A stretch of 64,000 nucleotides of DNA from NCBI GenBank assembly GCA_035279665.1, contig DATEHI010000149.1, forward strand, positions 39,215 to 103,214, given 5' to 3'. The DNA is from CF-13 sp035279665 (GTDB taxonomy: Bacteria; Chloroflexota; Dormibacteria; CF-121). Made by a program: the position numbers and the translations under genes. The notes below the pieces were generated by a model. It was not told the DNA's origin and ran no database searches. It was given only the letters and a program-made list of their open reading frames with translations. Of this stretch, positions 50,202 to 57,889 are shown one piece after another; position 1 is the stretch's first letter, and each line of letters starts with the position of its first letter.

Positions 50202-51157
50202 GAGGCGGGTTCCGTCTCGCTAACGGGATGGCCGGTCAGCGCGAAGTAGACGTCGTCCAGGTCTGGCGTGTGCACAATCAGGTTGGCGACCTCGATGTTT
50301 TTGTCGTCGACCCGCTCGAGCAGCGCTCGCAGCGACCGGACGCCGCCGTCGGTGGGGATCTCGAGTGTCAGCGCATCCTCATCGCGCGACACTCCTCCGA
50401 GGATGCTGGCGGCCGCTGAGAGCCCCGCAGCGTCGGCGAATTGCAGCCGGATATAGCCGCCGGGGATCATGCGCTTGAGCTCGTCTGCGGTTCCCTCGGC
50501 GACGAGTTTTCCTTTATCGAGGACCCCGATCCGACTGGCGAGCTCGTCGGCCTCCTCCAGGTACTGCGTAGTGAGGAAGATGGTGACTCCGCCCGCGGCA
50601 AGCTCGCGGATGATCTGCCACATGGTGCGCCGGCTGCGCGGGTCGAGGCCCGTGGTCGGCTCGTCGAGGAAGATGATGCGCGGGTCGCCGATCAGGGTCA
50701 TCGCGAGGTCTAGCCGGCGCCGCATTCCGCCGGAGTAGGTCGACAGGATCTTCGGGCCTGCCTCCACCAAATCGAACCTATGCAGCAGCTCGAAGGCTCG
50801 CTCACGGCCTTCGCGCTTGCCCAGGTGATGCAGGTCCGCCATCAGCATCAGGTTCTCCTCGCCGGTGAGGAGCTTGTCCACCGCCGAGAACTGGCCCGTG
50901 ACGCCAATTGCGGCGCGGACCGCATCGGGATCCCGGGCCACATCGTGGCCGGCGACGCGCACTTCGCCACCATCTGCGCCGATGTACGTCGACAGAATTT
51001 GGACCGCGGTGGTCTTGCCGGCCCCATTGGGTCCAAGGAGCGCGAAGATCGTGCCCTCTGGAATGTCCAGGTCGATGCCGTCGAGCACGACCTTCTCACC
51101 GTACGACTTGCGCAACCCGGTTGCCACGATTGCCGACGTGCAGGTGGCGGCGGTCAT
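50198..51157 (-). CDS. ABC transporter ATPase, DrrA-like
   Basis: A 319-residue ATPase. Walker A GPNGAGKTT, signature YSGGMRRRLDLAMTL, Walker B IIFLDEPTTGLDPRSR and the switch region LTTQYLEEADELA (Gln instead of His, as in daunorubicin-type DrrA). A C-terminal domain of about 90 residues ends with LDDVYFALTG. Its start overlaps the DUF4097 gene by 4 bp, and it is coupled to the permease downstream. Confidence 0.95.
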   Translation of the reverse strand: MTAATCTSAIVATGLRKSYGEKVVLDGIDLDIPEGTIFALLGPNGAGKTTAVQILSTYIGADGGEVRVAGHDVARDPDAVRAAIGVTGQFSAVDKLLTGEENLMLMADLHHLGKREGRERAFELLHRFDLVEAGPKILSTYSGGMRRRLDLAMTLIGDPRIIFLDEPTTGLDPRSRRTMWQIIRELAAGGVTIFLTTQYLEEADELASRIGVLDKGKLVAEGTADELKRMIPGGYIRLQFADAAGLSAAASILGGVSRDEDALTLEIPTDGGVRSLRALLERVDDKNIEVANLIVHTPDLDDVYFALTGHPVSETEPAS

Positions 51158-52029
51158 CGTTCCGTCTCCATAGACATTTCGCGTCGAGACCGGCGGATCA
51201 CGACGTCGCCGAAGGAGGTGCGCGCGCGCACCTCGACCGTCTGGTCAGACGGTTGCGGGCCCTCAGAGGCCGTAAGCGAGTTTCGCACGCTGCCAAACTG
51301 GGAGCGTACGTCGAGCAGTGCTGCCGTTCCCTCGCGGACACCGACCTCGAGCTCACCGTAGGAGGTCCCCAGCTCGATCGAGCCCCGCACCACCTCACCG
51401 ATCCGGACAGCACCGTTGGCCGTCTTGGCAGCTACGGCGCCGAGTGCCCGCTCGACCGTGATGTCGCCGTTGGCAGCATTGCATCGGAGGTCGCCTTTGA
51501 CCTCTCCAAGCCAGGTGACGCCGTTGAGATTCTTGATCACGGCAGGACCGTCGATTTCGCGGATGTGCACCGCGCCGGAACCGGTGATCTCGGCACGGCC
51601 CTCCACACGGTCGACCGTCGTGCTCCCGGCACTGGTGCTCACGTGGAGCGGGCCTGTTTGTTCGACCCGGATGTTCCCGACACCGGTCGTAAACCGGCAT
51701 TCTCCGAGCCGGCCATCGCAGCGGAAGTCCACCACGGCTCCTTCCCCCTCCACTTGCGACCCGGCCGGCAACTCGATCGCCACATCGATGGACTCGGCGC
51801 CGCCGAATGGGGTGAACTGCTTCCACGACTTCGGCGCCTTGATCAGCAGCCTGCCGTCGGAGAACTCAACGCGGGTCTGCTCGGCGGCCCTCACGTCGGA
51901 CTCTTTGGAGGAATCGTTGGGGCTGACCACCACGACAGTGTCCCGGCGGTCGCTCGCGGTAATCCGGAGGTCGCCAACGACCATGGCGATCGTCACGGAG
52001 ATCGGCTCGAGCGTCTCGAAGGTTGGCAT
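51154..52029 (-). CDS. DUF4097-type beta-helix protein
   Basis: A 291-residue protein from ATG 52029. Repeated short strands with turn residues (RCDGRLGECRFTTGVGNIRVEQTG, then AGSTTVDRVEGRAEITGSGAVHIREIDG and NAANGDITVERALGAVAAKTANGAVRIGEVV) predict a right-handed beta-helix of the DUF4097 kind. There is no signal peptide or membrane helix, so it is probably cytoplasmic. DUF4097 proteins often accompany small regulators and ABC exporters; here it sits between a ribbon-helix-helix-like gene and the ATPase gene, all in one operon. Its biochemical role is unknown. Confidence 0.85.
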   Translation of the reverse strand: MPTFETLEPISVTIAMVVGDLRITASDRRDTVVVVSPNDSSKESDVRAAEQTRVEFSDGRLLIKAPKSWKQFTPFGGAESIDVAIELPAGSQVEGEGAVVDFRCDGRLGECRFTTGVGNIRVEQTGPLHVSTSAGSTTVDRVEGRAEITGSGAVHIREIDGPAVIKNLNGVTWLGEVKGDLRCNAANGDITVERALGAVAAKTANGAVRIGEVVRGSIELGTSYGELEVGVREGTAALLDVRSQFGSVRNSLTASEGPQPSDQTVEVRARTSFGDVVIRRSRREMSMETER

Positions 52030-52031
52030 GG

Positions 52032-52547
52032 CTAGCGCACCCATCCGGTGTAGCTCTGCCGGCCACGCGCAGCGATGCGTCGAGAGTGGCCCTCGCGATT
52101 GTCAGGGTCCAGCGTGGCGGCCACCGCCCGGACGAGCCAGGCATTGACCGAGAGCCCCTCTTTGTCAGCGGCTTCCTCGGCTCGCACCTTGAGGGAATCA
52201 GGAAGGCGGAGGTTGATCCGGGAGGTCCCGCCCTCGTCGCCCTCCGTCCGGGTCGGCGGAACGGGCGACCTGCGCTCTGTCCTGTCGTCAAACGCCTCCT
52301 CGGTCGGAGGCAGTGTCACGACGAAACTGGGGTTCCGGCCATGCAAACGCACCTCGACCGAGCCCGGCGCAAGATCGCGCGTGATCTCGTCCGTAGCTGC
52401 GGCCATCGCCTCCAACAGGATCAGGCGTGTGGCCGAATCGAGCGGGGCGATGAGCCGCTCGGCCAGCGCCCGGGCGTCCGTACCGCCCGCCTCGGCGGCT
52501 GTCAAAAGCTCACGGCTAAGGGTCTCCACGTACGGGCTGAGTTCCAT
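52032..52547 (-). CDS. ribbon-helix-helix-like regulator heading the exporter operon
   Basis: A 171-residue protein from ATG 52547. The C-terminal part has TSRINLRLPDSLKVRAEEAADKEGLSVNAWLVRAVAATLDP, a clear Arc/CopG/HicB-type ribbon-helix-helix. The N-terminal 100 residues are helical (VETLSRELLTAAEAGGTDARALAERLIAPLDSATRLILLEAMAAATDEI) and may sense or oligomerise. Two bases separate it from the DUF4097 gene. A strong palindrome in its own promoter suggests autorepression of the whole operon. A start upstream at 52583 would lie inside the promoter and is rejected. Confidence 0.82.
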   Translation of the reverse strand: MELSPYVETLSRELLTAAEAGGTDARALAERLIAPLDSATRLILLEAMAAATDEITRDLAPGSVEVRLHGRNPSFVVTLPPTEEAFDDRTERRSPVPPTRTEGDEGGTSRINLRLPDSLKVRAEEAADKEGLSVNAWLVRAVAATLDPDNREGHSRRIAARGRQSYTGWVR

Positions 52548-52551
52548 GGGA

Positions 52552-52583
52552 GCCATAATGGCACCATTATGGCGCCATGTCAA
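52552..52583 (-). promoter_or_regulatory. promoter with 22-bp palindromic operator for the exporter operon
   Basis: On the minus strand: TTGACA (52583-52578), a 17-bp spacer and CATTAT (52560-52555), 7 nt before ATG 52547, so the mRNA is probably leaderless. A palindrome with 10-bp arms, GCCATAATGG and CCATTATGGC around CA (52552-52573), fills the spacer and -10. It suits a ribbon-helix-helix dimer-of-dimers and predicts tight autorepression. Confidence 0.8.
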
Positions 52584-52635
52584 GGGCCATCTTGGCTCCG
52601 GATTCTCCGGGGCTGGCCGAGGGTCGCCCTCCCGC

Positions 52636-52683
52636 TTGACAGATGGTCCTGGGAGGTTGTATTCTTCCGCTTAGCTAATTAGC
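52636..52683 (+). promoter_or_regulatory. promoter and palindrome of the ArsR/SRPBCC operon
   Basis: TTGACA (52636-52641) is followed after 16 bp by TGTATT (52658-52663). The perfect palindrome GCTAATTAGC (52674-52683) lies just downstream, 15 bp before the ArsR start, where a bound repressor would block transcription. The promoter is back to back with the ribbon-helix-helix promoter, about 50 bp away. Confidence 0.65.
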
Positions 52684-52698
52684 CAGTGAGAAAAATAG

Positions 52699-53064
52699 AT
52701 GGCGACAGATCAGTTGAGCGTCACGTTCGCAGCCCTCGCCGATCCCACCCGGCGAGCGATCCTGGCCCGTCTTTCCCAGGGCGAGGCTTCAGTCACGGAA
52801 CTGGCCAAACCGTTCGACTTGAGTCTTCCCGGCATCTCGAAACATCTGAAGGTGCTGCAGCGGGCGGGGCTGGTCAGGCAGAGCCGAAGAGCCCAGTGGC
52901 GTCCATGCCGGTTGGATGGCGCGCGCCTGAAGGAGGCGGCCAAATGGGTGGGGGAGTATCAGCGGTTTTGGGACGAGAGTTTCGAGCGACTCGACGAATA
53001 CCTGGCGACCGTACAAAAGGAGGAAGCGAATGAGCGCGAAGGCAGAGACCATGGCAAAAGCTGA
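52699..53064 (+). CDS. ArsR-family regulator paired with an SRPBCC protein
   Basis: A 121-residue winged-helix protein: ALADPTRRAILARLSQGEASVTELAKPFDLSLPGISKHLKVLQRAGLVRQSRRAQWRPCRLD is the ArsR DNA-binding domain of the SdpR/YdfF-like type, which lacks metal ligands. EYQRFWDESFERLDEYLA closes the chain in the manner of regulators partnered with AHSA1/SRPBCC proteins. It overlaps the SRPBCC gene by 35 bp, a conserved regulator-effector pair. The palindrome upstream suggests autoregulation. Confidence 0.92.
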   Translation: MATDQLSVTFAALADPTRRAILARLSQGEASVTELAKPFDLSLPGISKHLKVLQRAGLVRQSRRAQWRPCRLDGARLKEAAKWVGEYQRFWDESFERLDEYLATVQKEEANEREGRDHGKS

Positions 53065-53536
53065 GTACGTCATCGAACCGGGAAAGCAGGAGATCATCAT
53101 CACGCGTGTCTTCGATGCGCCGCGCGAGCTGGTGTTCAAAGCGTACACGGACCCAATCCTGGTTCCGCAGTGGTTTGGTCCGCGTGAGTACACGACGATC
53201 GTTGACAAGATGGAGGCACGGCCTGGCGGGTTATGGCGCTTCGTCCAGCGCAACCAGGAGGGAGACGAGTTCGCGTTTCACGGCGTGCACCACGACATCG
53301 TCGCCCCGGAACGGATCGTGGCGACCTTCGAGTTCGAGGGAGTGCCTGGCCACGTACTGCTGCAAACACTGACGCTCGAGCCGCAGGGGCAAAAGACCAG
53401 GCTCGTCGAGCAGCTGCTCTTCCAGTCGGTAGCCGATCGGGACGGCATGGTGGCGTCTGGAATGCAGCGTGGCTCGGACGATTCGATGGATCGTATGGCG
53501 GAAATCCTGGAGGACCTCAAGGCGAAGCGCGCCTGA
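53030..53536 (+). CDS. SRPBCC / AHSA1-like protein
   Basis: A 168-residue protein from ATG 53030, preceded by AAGGAGG. ITRVFDAPRELVFKAYTDPILVPQWFGPREYTTIVDKMEARPGGLWRF is the START/SRPBCC helix-grip N-terminus, and the C-terminal helix (DDSMDRMAEILEDL) closes the cavity. It resembles the AHSA1 group, which binds hydrophobic ligands. It is encoded with an ArsR regulator and may be a ligand-binding partner. Its last gene segment is followed by a strong hairpin. Confidence 0.9.
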   Translation: MSAKAETMAKAEYVIEPGKQEIIITRVFDAPRELVFKAYTDPILVPQWFGPREYTTIVDKMEARPGGLWRFVQRNQEGDEFAFHGVHHDIVAPERIVATFEFEGVPGHVLLQTLTLEPQGQKTRLVEQLLFQSVADRDGMVASGMQRGSDDSMDRMAEILEDLKAKRA

Positions 53537-53564
53537 CGCCCGCGTAGCCGATCGTCATGGGCAG

Positions 53565-53596
53565 CCGGGGCGAGAGGGCCGTTCCTCTCACCCCGG
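53565..53596. terminator. strong bidirectional hairpin
   Basis: CCGGGG (53565-53570) and GAGAGG (53572-53577) pair with CCTCTC (53584-53589) and CCCCGG (53591-53596): two 6-bp stems with one mismatch and a 6-base loop, between convergent genes. It lacks a clear T-run, but its position fits a terminator serving both strands. Confidence 0.55.
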
Positions 53597-53615
53597 TGCC
53601 ATGTTCCGCCACGAC

Positions 53616-54809
53616 TCAGCAGGGCAGGAGACCCCAGGCTTGCTTCGCCCGGAGAATGCGAAGCGCCGCATCGTCGATGCGCTGGTGGAAATTCGGATCG
53701 GCGGCGGCTCGAGACCTGATTGCCAGCACCATGGCGTGGGCGGGCGCCGAGGTCTTCGAGATGATCATGTCGCCTCCAGCCTCAAGAAAGTCGATTGCCC
53801 GGTTGCCAGGCGGGATACTCGCAACGGCCGCCGTATCGCCCAGGTCGTCAGAGATGATGACGCCCTGAAAGCCCATGGTGCCACGCAGCAGCTGACTCAT
53901 GACCACGGCGGAGAAAGCGGCCAAATGATTGGGATCGATCCTCGTGTACCTGGCCAACGCCACCATGACGAAGTCGGTGTTTGCCGCGAGGCCCTGGCTG
54001 AAGGATTGTAAGTAGGGATCGGACGTGGTGGTCGTCGTGTCGGTCGCGGCCGTGAAGTCGGTGTTACCGGTCACGCGGCCCAGGCCGGGGAAGTGCTTGA
54101 GGGTGACCGCGACGCCGGACTGGCGCATCCCGGTGAGGAACGCGACGCCGTGGCTCCCCACCGTCGCCGGATCATGCCCGTACTCCCGCTGCAGCGCGCC
54201 GATCGGCTGATTCTGTGCATCTGTTCCAGGCGGGACCACGTCCATCACCGGGGCGAAGTTGAAATTGATACCGGCCGCGCGGAGCTCCTGCGCCCAGGCG
54301 GCGGCGCGACTGTGCAACAGGGCGGGATCCCAGGTCCCTTGCACGACCGCGCTGGGGATCTGGGAAAAGCCGGGGCCCTGCATGGCTTGGATCAGGCCGC
54401 CTTCCTGGTTGGCCGCCACGAAGAAACGCACGTTGCCCGTCGCCGCAGTGGACGCCTGCGCCTGGACCGCCGCCGCAACGGCCGCGATACCGGCGACCCC
54501 TGCATGGCTTGTTTCGACAAACCAGACCGAGCCGATGTGATCCGTCTCGATCATGCTGATCTCGGCGGGTCCGAGGCGGTCGCCCGCGAGACCGAGCTCG
54601 AACAGCTGACCGATCCGCTGATCGAAGGTCATGGTCGCGAAGACCCGGTCAGCGCAGGCAGGCTGTGGAGTCGGCGATGGCGTTGGACTGGGGGTGGGGC
54701 TGCTGGACGGACTGGCCGACGGCTGTGGCAAGCGAGCCGCCGATGGCCCACAGGCAGAGAGGGCCACAAGAACCAGTAAGACAAGCGCCCCGAGGCGCCC
54801 GCGATGCAT
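53616..54809 (-). CDS. GH3 N-terminal-domain lipoprotein, NagZ-like
   Basis: A 397-residue protein from ATG 54809 (a TTG at 54854 would add 15 residues before the signal). The signal peptide ends in lipobox LSAC (Cys20), so signal peptidase II would process it. A Pro/Ser linker of about 30 residues is followed by a GH3 barrel: FVAANQEGGLIQAM, NFAPVMDVVPPG, TLKHFPGLGRVTGNTD and the nucleophile block IISDDLGDTAA. As in the paralogue at 42.2 kb, the NagZ DSH dyad reads NTD, so catalysis may differ. The likely location is the outer face of the cytoplasmic membrane, acting on cell-wall glycans. Confidence 0.87.
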   Translation of the reverse strand: MHRGRLGALVLLVLVALSACGPSAARLPQPSASPSSSPTPSPTPSPTPQPACADRVFATMTFDQRIGQLFELGLAGDRLGPAEISMIETDHIGSVWFVETSHAGVAGIAAVAAAVQAQASTAATGNVRFFVAANQEGGLIQAMQGPGFSQIPSAVVQGTWDPALLHSRAAAWAQELRAAGINFNFAPVMDVVPPGTDAQNQPIGALQREYGHDPATVGSHGVAFLTGMRQSGVAVTLKHFPGLGRVTGNTDFTAATDTTTTTSDPYLQSFSQGLAANTDFVMVALARYTRIDPNHLAAFSAVVMSQLLRGTMGFQGVIISDDLGDTAAVASIPPGNRAIDFLEAGGDMIISKTSAPAHAMVLAIRSRAAADPNFHQRIDDAALRILRAKQAWGLLPC

Positions 54810-54951
54810 CGTCCCATCAAACGCAGAAGCCTGTGCTTGGGTTATGGCGCTCAACCGTCTTGCTCCTTGGCAGCTTCCCGGTGCCGGGCACGGCCGTCGT
54901 CTGGTACCTCAACCACAATTCAAGCCCGGCGCTCTCGCCACTCAAACGAGC

Positions 54952-54996
54952 TTGACGGCAGCCGTGAAATGGTACATAGTGAAGCACCTCACTATG
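54952..54996 (+). promoter_or_regulatory. promoter and MarR operator overlapping the start codon
   Basis: TTGACG (54952-54957), a 17-bp spacer and CATAGT (54975-54980) form a promoter. The inverted repeat CATAGTGA-N6-TCACTATG (54975-54996) covers the -10 and the ATG at 54994-54996. Transcription would begin about 7 nt before the ATG. A MarR dimer on this site would repress itself and the MFS gene. Confidence 0.7.
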
Positions 54997-55578
54997 CAGT
55001 TCTCCGAAATCAAGGGCGACTGTCGGTTCAATGGTACCCTGACGACCGATCGAGCTGGACACCTGTACGACAGCCGCTTCCGTCAGGCCCTTCGCTCGGC
55101 GCGCCGACCGCTCTCCGAAAAGGAGATGCGTACCGTTGAGGCCATGACGGCGCTGCGTATCACCGCCCGGCTGACTCACGGGCTCATGGATCGCTGGGCC
55201 GAGAAGCATGGCTTAAGTGAGGGCCGGCTCCACGTCCTCTGGGCCCTCAAAGCTGCACCGGAACGCCAGCTGCCCCTGGGGGAACTGGCCGATCAGCTGG
55301 AGGTCACCCCGCGCAACGTCACCGGCCTGATCGATCATCTCGAGCGCGACGGCCTGGTAGAGCGCATCGACGATCCTGCCGACCGCAGGTTGACCTACGC
55401 CCGACTGACGATGGCGGGCGCGAAGCGGCTGGAGGGCATGCGGGAGCAGGGATTGGAGTGGCAGGTCAAGATCGCGGCGGGCCTTTCCACCGAAGAGCTG
55501 GAGCTGCTGCGCCACGCGTGTCTGCGGCTGATCGAGAACATGACCGGCGCGACAGTGGGAGAGAGGAGGAGCGCATGA
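54994..55578 (+). CDS. MarR-family regulator of an efflux operon
   Basis: A 194-residue winged-helix regulator. An N-terminal extension of about 45 residues precedes the MarR core: TARLTHGLMDRWAEKHGLSEGRLHVLWAL, then PLGELADQLEVTPRNVTGLIDHLERDGLVERIDDPADRRLTYARLTMAGAKRL, with the DxRxx wing intact. The frame is open from 54631, but ATG 54994 is the first start compatible with the promoter; no Shine-Dalgarno sequence is present, so translation may be leaderless. The stop overlaps the MFS start (ATGA). The inducers are probably toxic aromatics exported by the pump, as for EmrR; this is inference. Confidence 0.88.
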   Translation: MQFSEIKGDCRFNGTLTTDRAGHLYDSRFRQALRSARRPLSEKEMRTVEAMTALRITARLTHGLMDRWAEKHGLSEGRLHVLWALKAAPERQLPLGELADQLEVTPRNVTGLIDHLERDGLVERIDDPADRRLTYARLTMAGAKRLEGMREQGLEWQVKIAAGLSTEELELLRHACLRLIENMTGATVGERRSA

Positions 55579-57233
55579 GCACCGACATCCAGCGGCCCGC
55601 AGGCAATGCGGCAGATAGCAGTGGTCACCTCACGGCGGGGTTGACGCGCTGGGGGACGATCGGAGTGGTCGCCGGTACCATGCTGGCGCTCCTGCTCGCC
55701 GCGCTCGACCAGACGATTGTCGGGACCGCGATGCCCCGGATCGTGGCCGAACTGAACGGCCTCAACTATTACTCCTGGGTCATCACCGCCTATCTGGTGG
55801 CGTCGACGATCATGGTGCCGATCGCCGGCAAACTCGGCGATCTCTTCGGTCGCAAGCCGTTCCTCCTCGCCGGCATGATCGGCTTCGTCGCCGCCTCGGC
55901 TCTCTGCGGCCAATCGCACAGCATGCTCGAGCTGGTCACCTTCCGCACCATCCAGGGCATCTTCGGGGGCATGCTCTTCGCCACCGTCTTCGCGGTGATC
56001 GGCGACCTGTTCCCGCCGAGCCAGCGGGCGCGACTCGCGGGCCTTTTCGGCGCCGTGTTTGGCCTCTCCTCGATCGTCGGCCCGACCGCCGGCGGCTACA
56101 TCACCGACAGCTGGGGCTGGCGCTGGGTCTTCTACGTCAACCTTCCGGTGGGGATCATCGCGGTCTTGCTCGTGATCGCCACCATGCCCTACGTGCGCTC
56201 ATCGGCTTCCCTCCGAGACATCGATTTTCTGGGCGCCGGCATGTTGATCGCCGGCCTGGTTCCCCTGATGGTGGCGCTCTCGATCACCCGGGACCACGGC
56301 TGGACATCCCCCGAGGTGCTCGGCCTGCTTGGGGTGGCCGCGGTTCTCCTGATCGCCTTCTTCGTCGTCGAGACGCGCACGGACCATCCGATCGTGCCCT
56401 TTGGGCTGTTCAAGAACTCAACGTTCAGTGTCTCCATGATCGTCGGTTTCCTTACGGGCTTTGGCATGTTCGGCACCATCGTCTTCGTCCCGCTCATCTA
56501 CCAGGGCGTCCTCGGCGTGAGCGCCACCAACTCCGGCCAGCTGCTCACTCCGATGATGCTCGGCCTGATCGTGGCGAGCACGCTCGTCGGCCAGGCGATG
56601 GTGCGCATCCGCTACTACCGCTTCCTTGGGACCGGCGGCATCGTCGTCATGCTCGTCGGGATGTGGCTTCTCTCGCAGGTCACGGTCACGACCTCACGCT
56701 TCGAAGTCGTCCGCGACATCGTGCTGGTGGGCGCCGGGCTGGGCACAACCTTTCCGCTCTATCTCACGGCGGTGCAGACCGCACTGCCGAGAAACTTCCT
56801 CGGCGTGGCGTCGAGCCAGATCCAGTTCTGGCGCCAGATCGGCGGGACGATCGGGACGGCGGTGCTCGGCTCCGTCCTGGCCCAGCGTCTTCCGGTGCAC
56901 GTCCAGGAGCAGGTGGCCAGCCTCCACCTTCCATCGCAGATCGCGTCGCGGTTCGTCAGCGCTGGTGGGAGCAACCCGCAGACCCTGTTCGATCCCGCGC
57001 AGATCGCGGCGCGCCGGGCGCAGGCGGGCGCGCTCGGCCCACAGGGTGCCGCGATCTTCGACCAGGTGCTGCATGCGATCCGCGCCGGCCTGGCCACGAC
57101 CCTGCACGAAATCTTCCTCTACGGCGCCGCGGTCTTGATCCTCGCGTTGATCGCCTCGGTATTCCTCAATGACGTGCCCCTGCGCGGACGGCTGCCGGCT
57201 CAAGAGGAAGGCGCCCCGGTGGCAGCCGCCTAG
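55575..57233 (+). CDS. MFS drug efflux transporter, DHA2 (EmrB/QacA) type
   Basis: A 552-residue membrane transporter with 14 predicted helices. LALLLAALDQTIVGTAMPRIVAEL is the motif of DHA2 helix 1 (LDxTIVNVALP-like), GKLGDLFGRKPFLL motif A, and GLSSIVGPTAGGYITDSWGWRWVFYVNLPVG motif C of drug/H+ antiporters. GGAGGAGC precedes ATG 55575. It exports drugs or amphiphiles using the proton gradient and is co-transcribed with its MarR regulator. The 3' gap (57234-57332) contains only a possible 25-codon minus-strand ORF. Confidence 0.95.
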   Translation: MSTDIQRPAGNAADSSGHLTAGLTRWGTIGVVAGTMLALLLAALDQTIVGTAMPRIVAELNGLNYYSWVITAYLVASTIMVPIAGKLGDLFGRKPFLLAGMIGFVAASALCGQSHSMLELVTFRTIQGIFGGMLFATVFAVIGDLFPPSQRARLAGLFGAVFGLSSIVGPTAGGYITDSWGWRWVFYVNLPVGIIAVLLVIATMPYVRSSASLRDIDFLGAGMLIAGLVPLMVALSITRDHGWTSPEVLGLLGVAAVLLIAFFVVETRTDHPIVPFGLFKNSTFSVSMIVGFLTGFGMFGTIVFVPLIYQGVLGVSATNSGQLLTPMMLGLIVASTLVGQAMVRIRYYRFLGTGGIVVMLVGMWLLSQVTVTTSRFEVVRDIVLVGAGLGTTFPLYLTAVQTALPRNFLGVASSQIQFWRQIGGTIGTAVLGSVLAQRLPVHVQEQVASLHLPSQIASRFVSAGGSNPQTLFDPAQIAARRAQAGALGPQGAAIFDQVLHAIRAGLATTLHEIFLYGAAVLILALIASVFLNDVPLRGRLPAQEEGAPVAAA

Positions 57234-57332
57234 GCTGTCGTTTCAGCTCCGCAACTGGGAGAGGCACTGATCGAGGATCCACTGGGCCAGCGGCTGGCAC
57301 GCGCTCACCGTCGCCGTCATCAGCTTTAGCGC

Positions 57333-57854
57333 CTAACTCTTTATTCGGTAGAGGATGTGGGGGCGGACCGGATGACCCGCCGGCACGTTGGGGTGCTCGA
57401 AGTCGCCGCAGACATCGCGGCGCATGCCAAGGCGCTCCATGACCCGCCAGGACCGCACGTTGATGGCGGAGGTGAACGAGACGATTTCGTCAAGGCCGAC
57501 GGTGTTGAAGCCGTAATCGAGGGCGGCCCGTGCCCCCTCGGTGGCATAACCGTGTCCCCACTGATCAGCCGCGAGCCGCCAGCCGACCTCGACGGCTGGC
57601 GTGAAGTGGGCGGGAAACGTGGCCGGCCAGAGACCGACGTATCCGATAAAGCGTCCGATATCTTTCCGCTCCAGGGCCCAGAGGCTGTATCCGAGTTGCG
57701 TCCACCGCTCGCGGATGAGTGCCACGAATCGGCGGGTGCGCGCCTCGCTGTAGGTCTCCGGGAAGAACTCCATGACCACGGGATCGGCATTCATGGCGAC
57801 GAATGGTTCCAGGTCGGCATCCCGCCAATCCCGAAGCAGGAGCCGATCCGTCAC
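57333..57854 (-). CDS. GNAT acetyltransferase, RimJ/RimL type
   Basis: A 173-residue acetyltransferase: TDRLLLRDWRDADLEPFVAMNADPVVMEFFP is the RimJ/L opening, GFRLAADQWGHGYATEGARAALDYGF-like residues (WRLAADQWGHGYATEGA) form the acetyl-CoA loop, and SFTSAINVRSWRVMERLGM is the C-terminal signature. The acceptor could be a protein N-terminus or a small amine. It is on the minus strand just after the ABC-2 permease gene, separated by 35 bp, and might be co-transcribed with it. Confidence 0.92.
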   Translation of the reverse strand: MTDRLLLRDWRDADLEPFVAMNADPVVMEFFPETYSEARTRRFVALIRERWTQLGYSLWALERKDIGRFIGYVGLWPATFPAHFTPAVEVGWRLAADQWGHGYATEGARAALDYGFNTVGLDEIVSFTSAINVRSWRVMERLGMRRDVCGDFEHPNVPAGHPVRPHILYRIKS

Positions 57855-57889
57855 GATCAGCCGGCACGAGACGCCTGGGCTCAGCGTGG

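Noticed and set aside
57234..57332. 25-codon minus-strand ORF (MTATVSACQPLAQWILDQCL and onward) after the MFS gene
   Set aside because: No ribosome site, very short, and nothing else supports translation.
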